Origin: Limnanthes douglasii subsp. nivea
Taxonomy: Eukaryota; Streptophyta; Magnoliopsida; Brassicales; Limnanthaceae
Direction of reading: 5' to 3'
DNA length: 64,000 nt
Assembly (NCBI GenBank): GCA_036936605.1
Contig: JAUPFV010000005.1
Location: 126,102,453 to 126,166,452, forward strand
Positions 46,890-58,530 of this stretch are shown here, one piece after another. The notes under the pieces were generated by a model, which saw nothing but the letters and a program-made list of their open reading frames with translations, made no database searches and was not told the origin of the DNA. The translations under genes and the position numbers were made by a program. The number at the start of each line of letters is the position of its first letter. Positions within the stretch are counted from its first letter, which is position 1.

Positions 46890-49150
46890 AACAGTAGAAT
46901 CAACATGTTAAACATCTCTGATAGGTTACTTGTTTGGATGTTGCAGTTCATTACCACATCGTACTAGGATCTAGACCACCACTTTTCAGGTTTTTTAGCT
47001 AACCATTTAGAAGATTTTATGTTTATGTATTGCAGCTCTTTCACATGTACTCAAAATTCTTCTACATACGTTGCTCAAATTGTTTCTTAAAAAATCTTCT
47101 TTCTGGTGTACCGATATATGACTTTTCAAAATTAGCGTATAACTATCAACATCAAAACCTATGCTCAAAGTTGGGAAAGTCTTCCATCAACATCGAGACT
47201 AACATTTTTTGCTTATCGTTGATCGATAATGATAAAGTCTAGTTTTTTTAAAATCCTCTTGTAAAAGCTTTACAAATCAACTTTAACTTTCTTTATTCTC
47301 GTTCTCGACTACAACCTAAGCTATATAGTACAATTTGTCATTGGCATCTTAACATCCTTAAAAAAACTATTGTCTAATACCACTATGGGTATACCGTATG
47401 GCTTGAATGCTATATTAAGAGCTCACAAATACATATAAAGTCTATGGAATACATTATATTATATTTTAATGAACCAATTTGAATCTGGATTAGTTTTTCT
47501 AATTTCGTCAGAGTAGTCTAACAAATTATAAAATGGTTGTTTTCTATTGCTTAGGATCAACTCAAGTGCCAAAGACTTTGTCGTATATACCTTTTTATGC
47601 TTCATTATCACCGAGAATTCTCTACTACGGGATGCAATTAGAGATGTCACATACAAATTTATATTTGCCTCCCACTATGTTATGCAATACTTCGCAAACT
47701 AAACACTAGTTATGTTATTGTTATTATTTTTTAGATGACATGTGTGGTTATCCACTAATAAATCAATTAACCATCTACAACCACAAATCGTTGAATTATA
47801 ATATGTTCTCAGTGAGAAAATTTTTGTTGAACATAAATTTCGATCATGTTTATATAATTTACTTCATAGTCGCGTAAATTCACTACTTGATGCCATCATT
47901 TTTTATAATCTCATTCAACTTATTTGAAAGACAAGTTCGATGTTTGTCAAGGTTGAATTTTATAAATTGTAACACCTTTTGGGATCATCTTTCCATATCT
48001 GAAATTAGATGTATGAGTAGAACATCACTTGCGCCAAAATCTGTCTTAATAAATTGGACTTATTATTGTGATATAATTGGTGGTATTATATGTTGTTCTT
48101 CACCCTCAATTGGCACTGCCCATGTCATATGCTCTTCACCATTATATGGTACTGCATCTGGACCTGGTTGTTTCATTTGTTCCTCTCTTGAGGAAACTTC
48201 TACATATTGTACACTATTATCACCAAATAAATTTTCATCCATTTTTCTCACAACTTTTTGTGGCCCATTTAAATCAACCTATCTAACATCCTCTTAGAGT
48301 ATATCATACCCCATCTCATCTTAGAAAAAGCACTCAAGTCTAATACAAAGTTAGGTTTAGTTACAACAATAATATCATTATGAGTTATCCAACTGTCCAA
48401 ACGAGCATCCTCATTAGCCCTTAAAATCAATAGCACTATCAGTTGGCCCACTTTCTAAACCCTCTTCCTCTTATTAGCTACGCCGTTAACAAGATATCTT
48501 GGGACACTTCCCAAACCATCTTCCTCCTTAGCCACACCATCAACAACACATGTTGGTCCACTTCCTAACAAATTTTTTCTCATTAGCCACACCCTCAACA
48601 AGACATGTTGTCCCACTACTCAAACCATATTTCTCATTAGCCACATGATCATCATCATATGTTGGCCTACTTCCCAAACCCTCTTCCTCATTAGCCACAA
48701 CATTAGCAACACATTCATCCTCATTTCCTAAATTATGTTCCTCATTAGTGTCACCATTAACAACACACATTGGCCTATTTCTCATCAGTCACACTTCAAA
48801 AAAATCCCTTCCAATACTTAAATCATGTTACTCACTAGCCACACCATTAGCATCAAATATTAGTCCACTGCCCAAACCCTCATCATCATTAACCATACCA
48901 TCAACATCACATGTTGGCCCATTGCCCAAACTCTCTTCTTCAGTAGCCACATCATTAGTAGCACATCCATCCACACTATCCAAATATTATTCCTTATTAG
49001 TCACATTACCACTTTCAGGTTCCGAAGATGAACCTGAAATTTCAACGACTGAATATCTGCTTTGGTTATTTATGGAGACGACACAATTTGCAAAGGACAA
49101 ACAACCTCAATGTATAGCTTTAGAAATATTTTTTTTGAACCAACTTGAAA
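46890..49150 (-). pseudogene. MuDR-type (Mutator) transposase relic
   Basis: The minus strand shows transposase signatures in order. A N-terminal region of about ten 18-residue acidic repeats of the type VANEEEGLGSRPTY spans 49000-48450. A zinc/DNA-binding remnant (CRWLIDLLVDNHTC) lies at about 47780. Then come KHKKVYTTKSLALELIL and LLDYSDEIRKTNPDSN at 47610-47480, and a remnant of the DGCHLKG core (VVLDNSFFKD) at about 47370. A late block at about 47210-47040 reads SINDKQKMLVSMLMEDFPNFEHRFW, the conserved D-K-G...AEHRxC region. It is riddled with stops, and no terminal inverted repeats were found. Confidence 0.82.
48450..49000 (-). repeat. 54-bp tandem repeat inside MuDR-type relic
   Basis: About ten diverged copies with words CACTTCCCAAACC, CTCATTAGCCACACC and ACACATGTTGG at steps near 54 bp, which equals 18 codons and keeps the reading frame. 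Confidence 0.8.
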
Positions 49151-50041
49151 ATATCTAATGCATTTATATCATTAAAGGTGTCAATTAAGTTTTTTTTTTC
49201 ATCTTGACAAAAAGGCACTTGATACGTGAATCTAAGTACGCCAAACCTTTTGTGGGGTTATATGAGATGTAAATGTGTTTAGTTAGATAAATATGAGATT
49301 TTTATAGATTGGTGTTACCGATAAATTACTCATTCCCACTGTGTAATATATACTACATTTTTTTAAATATCTACCTCGTAACGTACAATCATGTGGATAA
49401 GTTCGAATTCAGACCTGCAAATTAACTATTTCAATATAAATAATTTAATAGAATTTCAATAAATATAAGTAACCAAAAATATAAATTAATCAATTAATCC
49501 TGTTATTTAAATAATGTATTTCTTTTTTACAAAATAAAAATTACCAAAGATAAAATCGTATTATTTTGAAAAACCGCGCATTTTTTTAACCTTTCTTTTT
49601 AATTTCTTTCTCGAACATCTTATCTTTCTAATTGAACAACTATAAATTAATAAAGATGGGGTTGATGGAAGGGAAACACAATTTTATTATAGATTGATAG
49701 TCACGATTTCTCTAAAACAAATAACTACGAATTAAGATTTTTATAAAAGAAAGAATGAAGCAACTAACACTTGGGGTTTTGAGTAAACAAGACCATCAAT
49801 TTGGATGAGAGCTTAAAGATCATAAATTAAGGATTTATGGTTAGAACCGATTTGGTTATGAACCTAATTATAAAAATTTAGGTCTAAAACGATTTGATCC
49901 GAACATAATTATAATAATATAATTATTGATCAATCTAAGGATTTAGGTTATTTTTTGAACCAATAATTAATTTTGGATTATAACCGACGAGAATCTATTT
50001 ATTGGTTAAAATATAGGATGAAGATACCCCTAGACGTCACA
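49151..50041. other. AT-rich intergenic sequence
   Basis: No gene or repeat is recognised. Phrases such as GGATTTATGGTTAGAACCGATTTGG and its near copies at 49840-49990 suggest local duplication only. Confidence 0.45.
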
Positions 50042-50541
50042 TAAAATAATGGGTAAAGCTATATATACCCAAATGTGGTTTAAGTATACCCAATTTTGAG
50101 TTTACTCAAAAGTGGTATAAGTATACCCAATTTTTGACAAAAATACCATTTTGGAGGTATATAAGCTCTTTTCTCTAACATTTCATATTCACTCTTACTT
50201 CTCCCTAACATATATCTTACTTCTCTCTATATATAATCAAATAGTCTACTCCGCATTTAAAGACAGTTTTTCAGTTTTTTTCTAAATATTTATTTATGTA
50301 TATAATTTATAATTTTGATTCAATTATAATTAATTTATAATTTATATTAACCATTTATATATTTAAAAATTAATTAATGTGATATTTTTTAAATTGAATT
50401 TTAACTTAATTATTTGTGTATCCTCATATATTAAAATGAATAAATACACTTAATAATAATCCAATAAGTTTAAAAAAATTAAACACTAATGAAAAAAATC
50501 TCATAACTTTTTTAAATAAATATACATAGTAACGTACCAAG

Positions 50542-50576
<35 letters not shown>

Positions 50577-50577
<1 letters not shown>

Positions 50578-50905
50578 AGTATCTAAAATATAACTATATT
50601 TAAACTTTAATAAATAAAATCTCATATAAATTTAATAAAATTATATAGTAAGATACAAAAATTTTGTATATATAATATCTAAAATATAATTATATTTAAA
50701 CTTTAATTAATAAAATATCATATAAATTGAATAAATAAATACTAACTTACGAGTTTGTGTATATATAATATATAAAATATAATTATATTTAAACTTTAAT
50801 TAATAAAATTTGATTAAAATTCAATAAATATATATAGTAACGTTACAAATATTGTATATATAAATAATATTTAAAATATAATTATAATTAAACTTTATAT
50901 ATTGG
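50577..50905. repeat. ~99-bp AT-rich tandem repeat
   Basis: Four diverged copies marked by AAAATATAATTATATTTAAAC and TTTAATTAATAAAAT. It is preceded by a (TA)n tract at about 50547-50571. Confidence 0.8.
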
Positions 50906-51175
50906 TATATGTATCACTATTTGTATATTTTTCTAAAAAAATTAGATTTAATTTTTAAAATCGAATAAAAAATCCATGAATCGGTTTTATTTAAGATCAA
51001 TTAATAAAGTTTTATTATATTTCCATTTTCGAGCGTGAAATCTTGAGTATATTCATCGGTATCATTCAGGCAATACCAAATGTTTTTTAAAAAAATGAAA
51101 CTAAATAAAAAAAATTAATTAAACACGTTGAAATAGGAGTTTGAGGACAAAAAAGGAAAAAAATCATTGCCATGA

Positions 51176-51376
51176 ACCACCGGTTCAGGGGCTCTGACCA
51201 CCGGTGGTGCTGGGCCTTAGTACCGATGGTACTGAGGCCCAACACCATCGGTTCTGGGCCTTAGTACCGATGGTACTGAGGCCCAACACCATCGGTTCTG
51301 GGCTTGGCTTGTGAACCGATGGTACATCACCTTCACACCATCGGATCTCGTCCTCAAAATCGATGGTGCGAAACTG
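51176..51376. repeat. ACCGATGGT/ACCATCGGT hairpin cluster with a 44-bp duplication
   Basis: ACCGATGGTACTGAGGCCC followed by AACACCATCGGT forms a stem. The 44-bp unit at 51222 is repeated exactly at 51266. Related inverted words flank it on both sides (ACCACCGGT, GAACCGATGGT, CACCATCGGAT). The apparent frames through it are not genes. Confidence 0.88.
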
Positions 51377-51800
51377 CACCGGAACAAAAAAATTTTAAAA
51401 AAAAACATTTTTTTTTACTTTAGTTCGGATTGATTCATGTTTGATTTTTTGTTTTTATTAGAAAAAAATTAATTTTTTTTGAAGTGAGTTTGAATGTTCT
51501 TGAGACAACTTTGAATGTTCAAGAACACTTTGAAGAACTTCACCAAGTTGTGGTAACATGGGTTTGATCTACTAAATCAAAGTGTTTTTTTGGATAAAGA
51601 TAGTAAAATATGTTATTTTGTGATTTTGTGATTTGAGTATATTTAGGATATACTTAGTGTTTTTTTAATTAATGTCAATTCTGTAATTAAATGGATGTCT
51701 GAGGGTATTTTTGTCATAAAAAAATCAAACTAAAGTCAACTGCATTTTTTGGGTAAACTTAAACCAGTTTTGGGTATATATAGCCATACCCTAAAATAAT

Positions 51801-52290
51801 AACAAGTATATATGCGTTATTTAAGACGTTTAGAAGTCAAGAGACTATGTATAAAAAAAACTAATAGTCGAGAAACAATCTATGGTTATAAGTCTTTTTA
51901 ATGCGTTTTTAATACGTAGTAGAACTAATTAAAAATATGTCACTTATGAATTCCCTGCATATGCCATAATTTAAAAATTTTAAATTGCACATAATTACTT
52001 TTAACTTTTTTTTATAACTTTTGGTCATAGGTATTTTAACTTTTAAATAGAACCTAAAAGAGACAAGATAGTTCGCAATATAATAAATGTATATGTGATA
52101 AATATAAAAATAAAAACCATGAATTGATTTTATGTGGTATCAATTTTGTCTAAGATTTTACTTTATTTATCGAACTTATCCATGGGAAAAGTAAAATTAA
52201 TTATGAATTATAAATTTAATTTCAAATTGAATAGTATTGCAAACTATTATTTTATAAATTGAATTTATAAAATATAAGACATGATATCAC

Positions 52291-52328
<38 letters not shown>

Positions 52329-52700
52329 ATATAATATAATATGCTAGCATTATGTCTCATTAGCTATTTGAACCACTAGTCTATTATGTTATTTTTTTCG
52401 TTTTTTCATGTTTTCAGAGCGATGTTTGAATATTGTTTAATTTTATCGGAGAAGAATATCCCATATTCTCTTTTTGTAAATCAAGTTAGTATTATGCTTT
52501 GATTATGTTTGATTTCAGATTCTGCTTTGATATTTTTCTATTAGGTATTCTGCTTTAATCCTGACCGATTTGACATTATGATTGTTTAATTTCATTCACA
52601 ATTTTTGGTTGTTTATTTGTTAGGTTCGATAACATCTATTCTTCGATTAAATCTTATAGATTCCTATTGCTAATATGATACAAAAAGAATAACTATATTT
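51801..52700. other. AT-rich sequence before the Copia relic
   Basis: A (TA)n/(ATAAT)n microsatellite lies at about 52296-52342. The 5' LTR of the Copia relic might lie between 52350 and 52650, but no ends were recognised. Confidence 0.4.
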
Positions 52701-52719
52701 ATTCTATTAGTACCCACTT

Positions 52720-54268
52720 TAATGGGAAGAGATTTGCATACTGAAGCTAAATCATTGAGAAATTTCTTCGTGCCAAATGTATGTGGGGATATACTTAAGT
52801 ACAAAAATTTCACTAGTTGATACAACCAATACTGAGAGATATGCTAAGTTTCTTAATACATTGGTAACCGATAACGGTAAGGTTATCGCTTCAATTAATA
52901 ACTCTATAACTCAGTCGACTCGTAATTTAATTGGCTAAGTATGAAACACCAAAAGAAGTTTGTGATCATTTGGAGACTATATACTCAATCCACCTTCGTT
53001 AAGAAATATTAATTAAATTATGATATTTGTGCTATACAACATAATAATTAGTTCTAATTTTTATGATACTATGTTTGATTTATGCGATCAATTAGCTTTT
53101 ACATGATTTGTAGGTTTGGAGGTGTTTAAACGGTATATTGTTAGGAGGGAAAATCAATGATTAATGCAGTTTTTCACTTTTTCGCGTTCTGAATTTGAGG
53201 GTTTTCGTGGAACAATTCTTCATATGTATTCTCTTCAAACTCTTGCTTCGGTGGTTCACGAGCTTATTTTAGAGGAGAGTCAAATAAAATTCAAGTTGAC
53301 ACGGGTCAAAAGTAACTAATATTCCTTATATGTGTATTGTCCCACAATAACCCCTTGCAAACATGCATAAGGTTACACTTTGATCAGTGTGCTATTTCTA
53401 AATACAAGAATAATTCAAAGTATCAATATCTCTAATTAGTAAAAAACAACAACAACATTTTCAATAAAAACTATTTTAGAAAACAAAACGTATTGCTCGA
53501 CAATTGTTTCCTATATTTTATCCTCCATAATTCACTATTGTTGTTACATAATTAAAAGATACTAATAGCACCATTCCACCATTTTCACTGGACCATCAGA
53601 TTTTGAGTAATTTAGATAATATCTTGCTTTTAATCCTACTTCCATATCTACGTCTATGTCTCACTCCAGTCTGCCCTTTTTTATACTTTAGTTTGTCATT
53701 GATTATCGTGGATTCAGATTCTGATATATCTCGTCATATGTAACCTTACATGTGATTACCTTATTTTTTGTTCTCATATTTAACCTATATTTATTCTGTC
53801 TACATGTAATAGATAAATTTTGGTAGAAAGTGTTGGGGCTATTACTAGACATTGCATATAGATCATGGATATTTACTACATTCCTAACCTTTCTTTGAAT
53901 CTTATTTTGGTCAACCAATTGTAAAAATCTGGTCATTATATCTTTTTTGTGATACAAAATCAATGTACTCTGTGTGTTATTAGGATATGTTGTAAAAGAA
54001 AGGGAACTCTGTGTTTTGGAGGAACTAAACGAGACTCGTATTATTGATTATACTATTAATTTGTATTCATTTCATTTGAGTTCTTTGTGGTCTGAATTTT
54101 ATCATTAGCATTCCCATTTGGGACATGTATCCACACCACATTTAATTTTTTTAGTCTCTATAGATGTTTTGGATCATTTGGATACTTTTAATATCTCTGA
54201 TTGTAGTGGTTGTAAACTGAAAAAATATTACACCTCACCATTTAATAAAAGTGTTTGGTTTTACTTCT
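52720..54268 (+). pseudogene. Ty1/Copia gag and GAG-pre-integrase relic, interrupted by element D
   Basis: Gag: NTERYAKFLNT-like and TDNGKVIASINNSITQ (about 52830-52910), then YETPKEVCDHLETIYS (about 52940) and a late block FRGTILHMYSLQTLASVVHE (about 53200-53265). A pre-integrase part follows: AITRHCIYIMDIYYIPNLSL (about 53846-53895), HLGHVSTPHLI (about 54115-54150), SDCSGCKLKKYY (about 54198-54230) and PFNKSV at 54240-54255. The coding match stops exactly at the LTR boundary of D (54268/54269). The zinc knuckle and protease are lost. The rest should continue beyond D, outside the window. Confidence 0.82.
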
Positions 54269-54651
54269 TGGTGAGGTCTATTTTGGATTGAGGGTAACTT
54301 TGTAAAGTGTTTTGGAAAGTGTGTAAAGTATGACATGTTTTTGGTGTTTAGTAGTGAGAGTTTTATGCTAACTGGTTGTATTAAATGTTCATTACCCTCA
54401 TTAATGAAAATGGTTGGGGTATTGATACCCTTAATTAAGGATCCATGGGCTTTCAGGTCAAGTTATGGAACCGGGTCAACTTTAAGGACCCATTTTACTT
54501 ATTAAGCTGATTAGCACATAGCTTAGTCAAAAAATGTTTAGTTATTTTTTTTTACTTTTGTCTTGTCCGGATAGTTCAGTGGCAAGTTAAGTCCGAATTT
54601 CCCTTGTCCGGATAAGACAGGGAGTTGTGACTAAATAATCCAGACTCATCA
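54269..54651 (-). repeat. Element D 3' LTR
   Basis: 383 bp from TGGTGAGG to GACTCATCA, the reverse complement of a TGATGAGTC...CCTCACCA LTR. It aligns with the LTR of A over GTATTAAATGTTCATTACCC and the TAATTAAGG/TATTGATACCC promoter area. Confidence 0.92.
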
Positions 54652-54668
54652 GTAGCCCTTTTTTTAGG
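54652..54668 (-). other. Element D polypurine tract
   Basis: Reads AAAAAAAGGGCTAC on the minus strand, adjoining the 3' LTR; the same as in A apart from one base. Confidence 0.8.
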
Positions 54669-54805
54669 CCTTGTCAAATATCTTTGGTAGGACTAAAAAA
54701 TTTACTTAGTCAGTGACAACGTTTTCCGACCCACTTGTGTATCTAGCTTGAAGTTTGTCTGAACTGACTTTTTCCAAAAATTCTAAGAGTATTCTTTTGA
54801 ATCGG

Positions 54806-54815
54806 GACACGTGTC
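54806..54815 (+). promoter_or_regulatory. G-box palindrome upstream of element D antisense gene
   Basis: GACACGTGTC, identical to the box upstream of the antisense gene of A. Confidence 0.55.
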
Positions 54816-54976
54816 ACAATCTGATTCGAGCTATCAGCCATTTTTTACCTAGATTGGCACTCCCACTAAACCTAAAAAGTAACCTATGCATTTAATTCTC
54901 CCCACGTCCGTGCCGTCTCTAATCATTGCGAAACCCCTTTAACTCCTCCTAGGTATTAGTTACCTTTTTCTATTAA

Positions 54977-54984
54977 TATATAAA
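54977..54984 (+). promoter_or_regulatory. TATA box of element D antisense gene
   Basis: TATATAAA about 99 bp before the ATG at 55076, the same spacing as in A. Confidence 0.65.
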
Positions 54985-55075
54985 CCATTTTTTCATTGTT
55001 TCATTATCTTCATCACTCAAAAACCTTCTAGAGAGCTTTCCACCATTTCTTTCAAACTTGTTCTTGGGTAGTTTT

Positions 55076-57994
55076 ATGTTCACGGCTAGAAACACTCTTG
55101 TAAAAGGCGGCAGGTTGAACCTGTCTGAGTTAGAGAAAGCAAGGAAAGTCGAAAGGGAGAAGTGTATCGCTTCTAGTCTCCTGGTCTCCCCAAGCGAAAA
55201 GTTTGGTGAACCACCCCAGGAAACTGACCAAGGGTCATCCTCCACCAGAAACCCAAAACCTTAACAGTTGTTCAAACCAAGCCTCTCACCAATTCCATCA
55301 GGTTCTTCTGTTCAAGAGTCCCAACCCTCCACCACCCAGGAAAAAGTAGTATCGAGTGTTAGAAAACCCTCCCCTTTTATAGCCATGAGCTCAGATATTG
55401 AAAAGTCTCTAGAAAACTCAAGTCCACACCGGACAACTCGTTTGGTGAAGGCCCACCAAGCAACTGCCTCACTATCAAAACCTCCAAATCAGAGGCCTCT
55501 AAAGCAAACATCCAAAGATAAACCCTCAGGATCTGAGGTGTCTATAAGATCCCCATAAGATAAGCCCTCCAGATCAGAGGCATCTAAAATAGCCTCTCAA
55601 GCGAAGTCCTCCGGAGCTCAGCCTCAACCGGATATCAGGCCTTTGGAAACAATTGGTTCTCATTCATCTGGAGAGCCTTTGGTGTCAGAAATTGTTCCCC
55701 TCCCATCTACAACTACTGATAGACCTTCCACAGTGATGGAAGAAGTGATAGAGGATAACATTGAAGAGGCCCTCTTCGAAATTGAAGCCTCAGGACAAAC
55801 TGGGGATGCTGCCTCTGATAGGAAAGGCAAAGGCAAAGTAAAAGTTGGTGTGGCTCATCCGGATCTCCCGGAATAATTGGAGGGCAAGGTAGGGCCTTGC
55901 TTTAAGTATTTGTTGGCCATGCAGAACATAAATTATGTCTATACTCATACTGCCGAGCCGGGCCTGATTGGGACCAAGTGGGGGATCCCAGAGTCAGTGA
56001 AGTGAGGATACCTGTCACTCCGGAGACTCCGATGCATTGCAAACTTAATAAAGTGGTCATTTTCACCGAACTACTAAACTGGGGGCTCACGTTCCCCTTA
56101 GATCCAGAGATCGTCAGGTACTTCCACCTGGTAAAGGTTTTCCCAAGCCAATTAAGTCCAAATGCTTGGTACTCCCTCCTTGCTTGCATAATGGCATCAA
56201 GGCTGTCCAAAATCCCTCTCCATATGGAGCAATTTGTCGCTGTGGCAAGTTTATGCAAGAATCACCACATCCCATTCTTACAACACAACATGGGAAATGG
56301 CTTCAAAGCGGTAGACGACTTACTGGAATCGGAGAAGAAGTGGAGAAATCAGTTCTTATTCATCAGTGGGTCATGGGAAAATAGGAGGAAGATCAAAGCC
56401 AAAACCAACCCTAGTATGCTAACTAGTAGATGGAAGAGTACGGGTAAGCTCTTTAATTTTGTTTTTCATGTTCTTCTTTTCACTTCACAAATATTCCACT
56501 CTTGAATTATCCATTACTTCTTTTCCAGTGTTGCCAAAGGAGTATACAGGATATCTGGAGGAGGGGCAGACTACATCTGCCAAATTGAATGCATGGACTG
56601 CAGAGCGTTGGGGAAATGCTTTCCACAACTGCTTTACCTTAGGAAATATGGTGAGATCCCATCTGTGGAATACCACAAGTCGGAGAGATCTTACATGAGA
56701 ATAATTGACCACACCCCTCCTTCAGGTGTCATCCTCAAACGGACATAAGAGAAATATGGTAAACTAGTCTTGCCCTCTAGAGCCAAAGCTCCCAGTAAGA
56801 TAAAGGGAAAGAAGAAGAGAACTGCAACAGAAGCAGTTCGGGCTGCCATAGAGGAGACCGGTTCGGGGAACCAAAGAGGGATTGATGCTGCCTTGCTCAA
56901 GGTAGTTGAAGATGAGACTGTTAAGGAGGCAGGAGAACCATAAAATTTGCCAAGGCCTCCAAAAAAGGGCCGAAAAAGGGGAGCAAACAGTGATGAAAGG
57001 GCTGCCAAGAAGAAAAAAGTCACCTTAGGGGAAGAAATAACTCTTCGCCCTTCGGATCTTCTACCTCCATCAGATCCAACTGACCCCACCTTGGAAGAGA
57101 AGATTACCACCGGCCTGCAATCGAGAGAAGGTACCAAAGGAGGGATTGATGGAGTTGACATCAGTGCCCTCCAAGACATTGACCTTTACTTCAACGACTC
57201 TAAGAAAGATGACTTCGCTGGCCCCTACTGTCCTTCAAGCTCTTCTAATATGGTGACTTACGATGGAAAGTCCTACACTGTCTCCGGAAAGAATGATGTT
57301 GTGGCTTATTCCCTCCTCGGTCACATTCAACCAGTGCTTGATCTGGAGAAGAAAGTGAAAAACCAGTTCACCCTTATCAACACCCTCAATATTAACAAGG
57401 AGTCTCTGTCAACCAACCTCCTCAATGCTAATCAGAGCATAGAAGAATTGAAGAAAGAGCTTGAAGCATTGAGGAAGGATAAGGAAGATCTATCGACCAA
57501 GCTGGCCACTTCAGAGAAGGCTAGAATTGAGCTTCAAACTAAGTGCTCTGGTTTGGAGAAAGATCTTTCAACATTAAGGGAGGACCTGAAGATCAAAGAT
57601 GGTGCCATCCAAACCTTGTCCGGTGAGAAAAATTCCCTAGAAGATGTTGTGTCTAAGGTAACCAAGGAGAAAGAAGACTTGGTGAAGCAGCATTGATAAA
57701 TACACCAACGAGGTGATAGACTCCTTGAAAGCAAGGTATGCTGAGGTGAAGTCTGACATGGTGCTGCTTTTCCATGAAACGTTTCCAAAGAGGAACTTTG
57801 GTCCTTTATCAAAATATGTGGAGTATGAAGACATCTCGTTCCATACCATGGCTGCTGGTGACAAACACAATTATAGCAGAGGAATAGACTCTACTATCGA
57901 TGAAGAGGAAGGAACCGATGAGAGTTCAAGTGCCGAACTTAGAGGTCTCAAGAAAAGAGGTGATGCAAGAACATCCGAAGGGAATAAACCATAA
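55076..57994 (+). pseudogene. Element D antisense gene (PF04195-like, coiled-coil protein), broken
   Basis: It is antisense to D gag-pol. ATG at 55076 starts MFTARNTLVKGGRLNLSELE. A Ser/Pro-rich region follows, with in-frame stops at about 55262, 55556 and 55874. Then comes the domain at about 55980-56440, the best preserved copy (QLSPNAWYSLLACIMASRLS, AVDDLLESEKKWRNQFLF). Next are an 85-bp intron, the segment AERWGNAFHNCFTLGNMV, a Lys/Arg-rich block with KKKKV (about 56960-57020), and an acidic linker. A long heptad-like coiled coil spans 57340-57690 (QSIEELKKELEALRKDKEDL), and an acidic tail (STIDEEEGTDESSS) ends at 57994. Function is unknown; a nuclear, self-associating protein is an inference. 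Confidence 0.87.
56444..56528 (+). other. Spliceosomal intron in element D antisense gene (85 bp)
   Basis: The donor is TACGG|GTAAGCTC and the acceptor CTTCTTTTCCAG|TGTTGCC. Splicing joins KST to VLPKEYTGYLEEG in frame; unspliced, the frame meets a stop within the intron. Confidence 0.85.
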
Positions 57995-58432
57995 GGTTTT
58001 AAATATCTTTTGTGTTTTCTTAATTTGTGAACTACTAAAGTTCTTGGATAGCCAAGACATTTTTGTAATAGTATCCGGTTTGAGTCCGGATAAGTCTTTC
58101 AAAACATTTAAAGTCCTTGGATGGCCTAGGCATATTTTGTACTTTGGTACCGTTAGCTGGTTTACACCCGGACATGCTTATCTATCAAATTTTACTTTAT
58201 TTTATGCTTCCTTTCAATTTTAACAACTAATGTTTAAAGAGCCCTAATTATTTAAAAAGTATTTCAAGTGAGAGTGTTTAATATCTCTGATGACATGTAT
58301 TTAATGGTCATCATTCAACCAGATTAATCCGATCTGTCAAAGATCCATAACATTAAATTGAAGACTTGAAAAGAATTGTAGTCAAGCTATATCAAATGTT
58401 TTAAGAAGGCATCATATTTTATTGAAAAAACC
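57995..58432. other. Element D spacer between antisense gene and pol
   Basis: Non-coding, similar to 8330-8767 of A in reverse orientation (CCTTGGATGGCC-type phrases). No tandem array. Confidence 0.6.
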
Positions 58433-58481
58433 GGACACCTCATTAAAACCTCCCCGCGCCACCTGGGTAGGAAAGAGTATG
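58433..58481 (-). other. Conserved 49-nt non-coding motif after pol (D)
   Basis: On the minus strand it begins CATACTCTTTCCTACCC and ends GAGGTTTTAATGAGGTGTCC, 50 bases after the pol stop. Confidence 0.85.
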
Positions 58482-58530
58482 CCCTATAATATTTACATTG
58501 ACCTTAAACAAGTAAATATTTACACAACTT

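Larger units (their letters stand above)
50051..51791. mobile_element. Non-autonomous Mutator-like element 2 (1.74 kb)
   Basis: A perfect 9-bp duplication, TAAAATAAT, flanks the element at 50042-50050 and 51792-51800. Terminal inverted repeats match over about 45 bp and more loosely to about 110 bp. The left end is GGGTAAAGCTATATATACCC; the right end reads, in reverse complement, GGGTATGGCTATATATACCC. Both continue with TGGTTTAAGT and, further in, GACAAAAATACC. There is no transposase. The interior carries a 99-bp tandem array and a hairpin cluster. Confidence 0.9.

Noticed and set aside
51185..51408. Minus-strand frames of 63-64 codons in Mutator-like element 2
   Set aside because: They run through the ACCGATGGT hairpin duplication and repeat themselves; no sign of a real protein.
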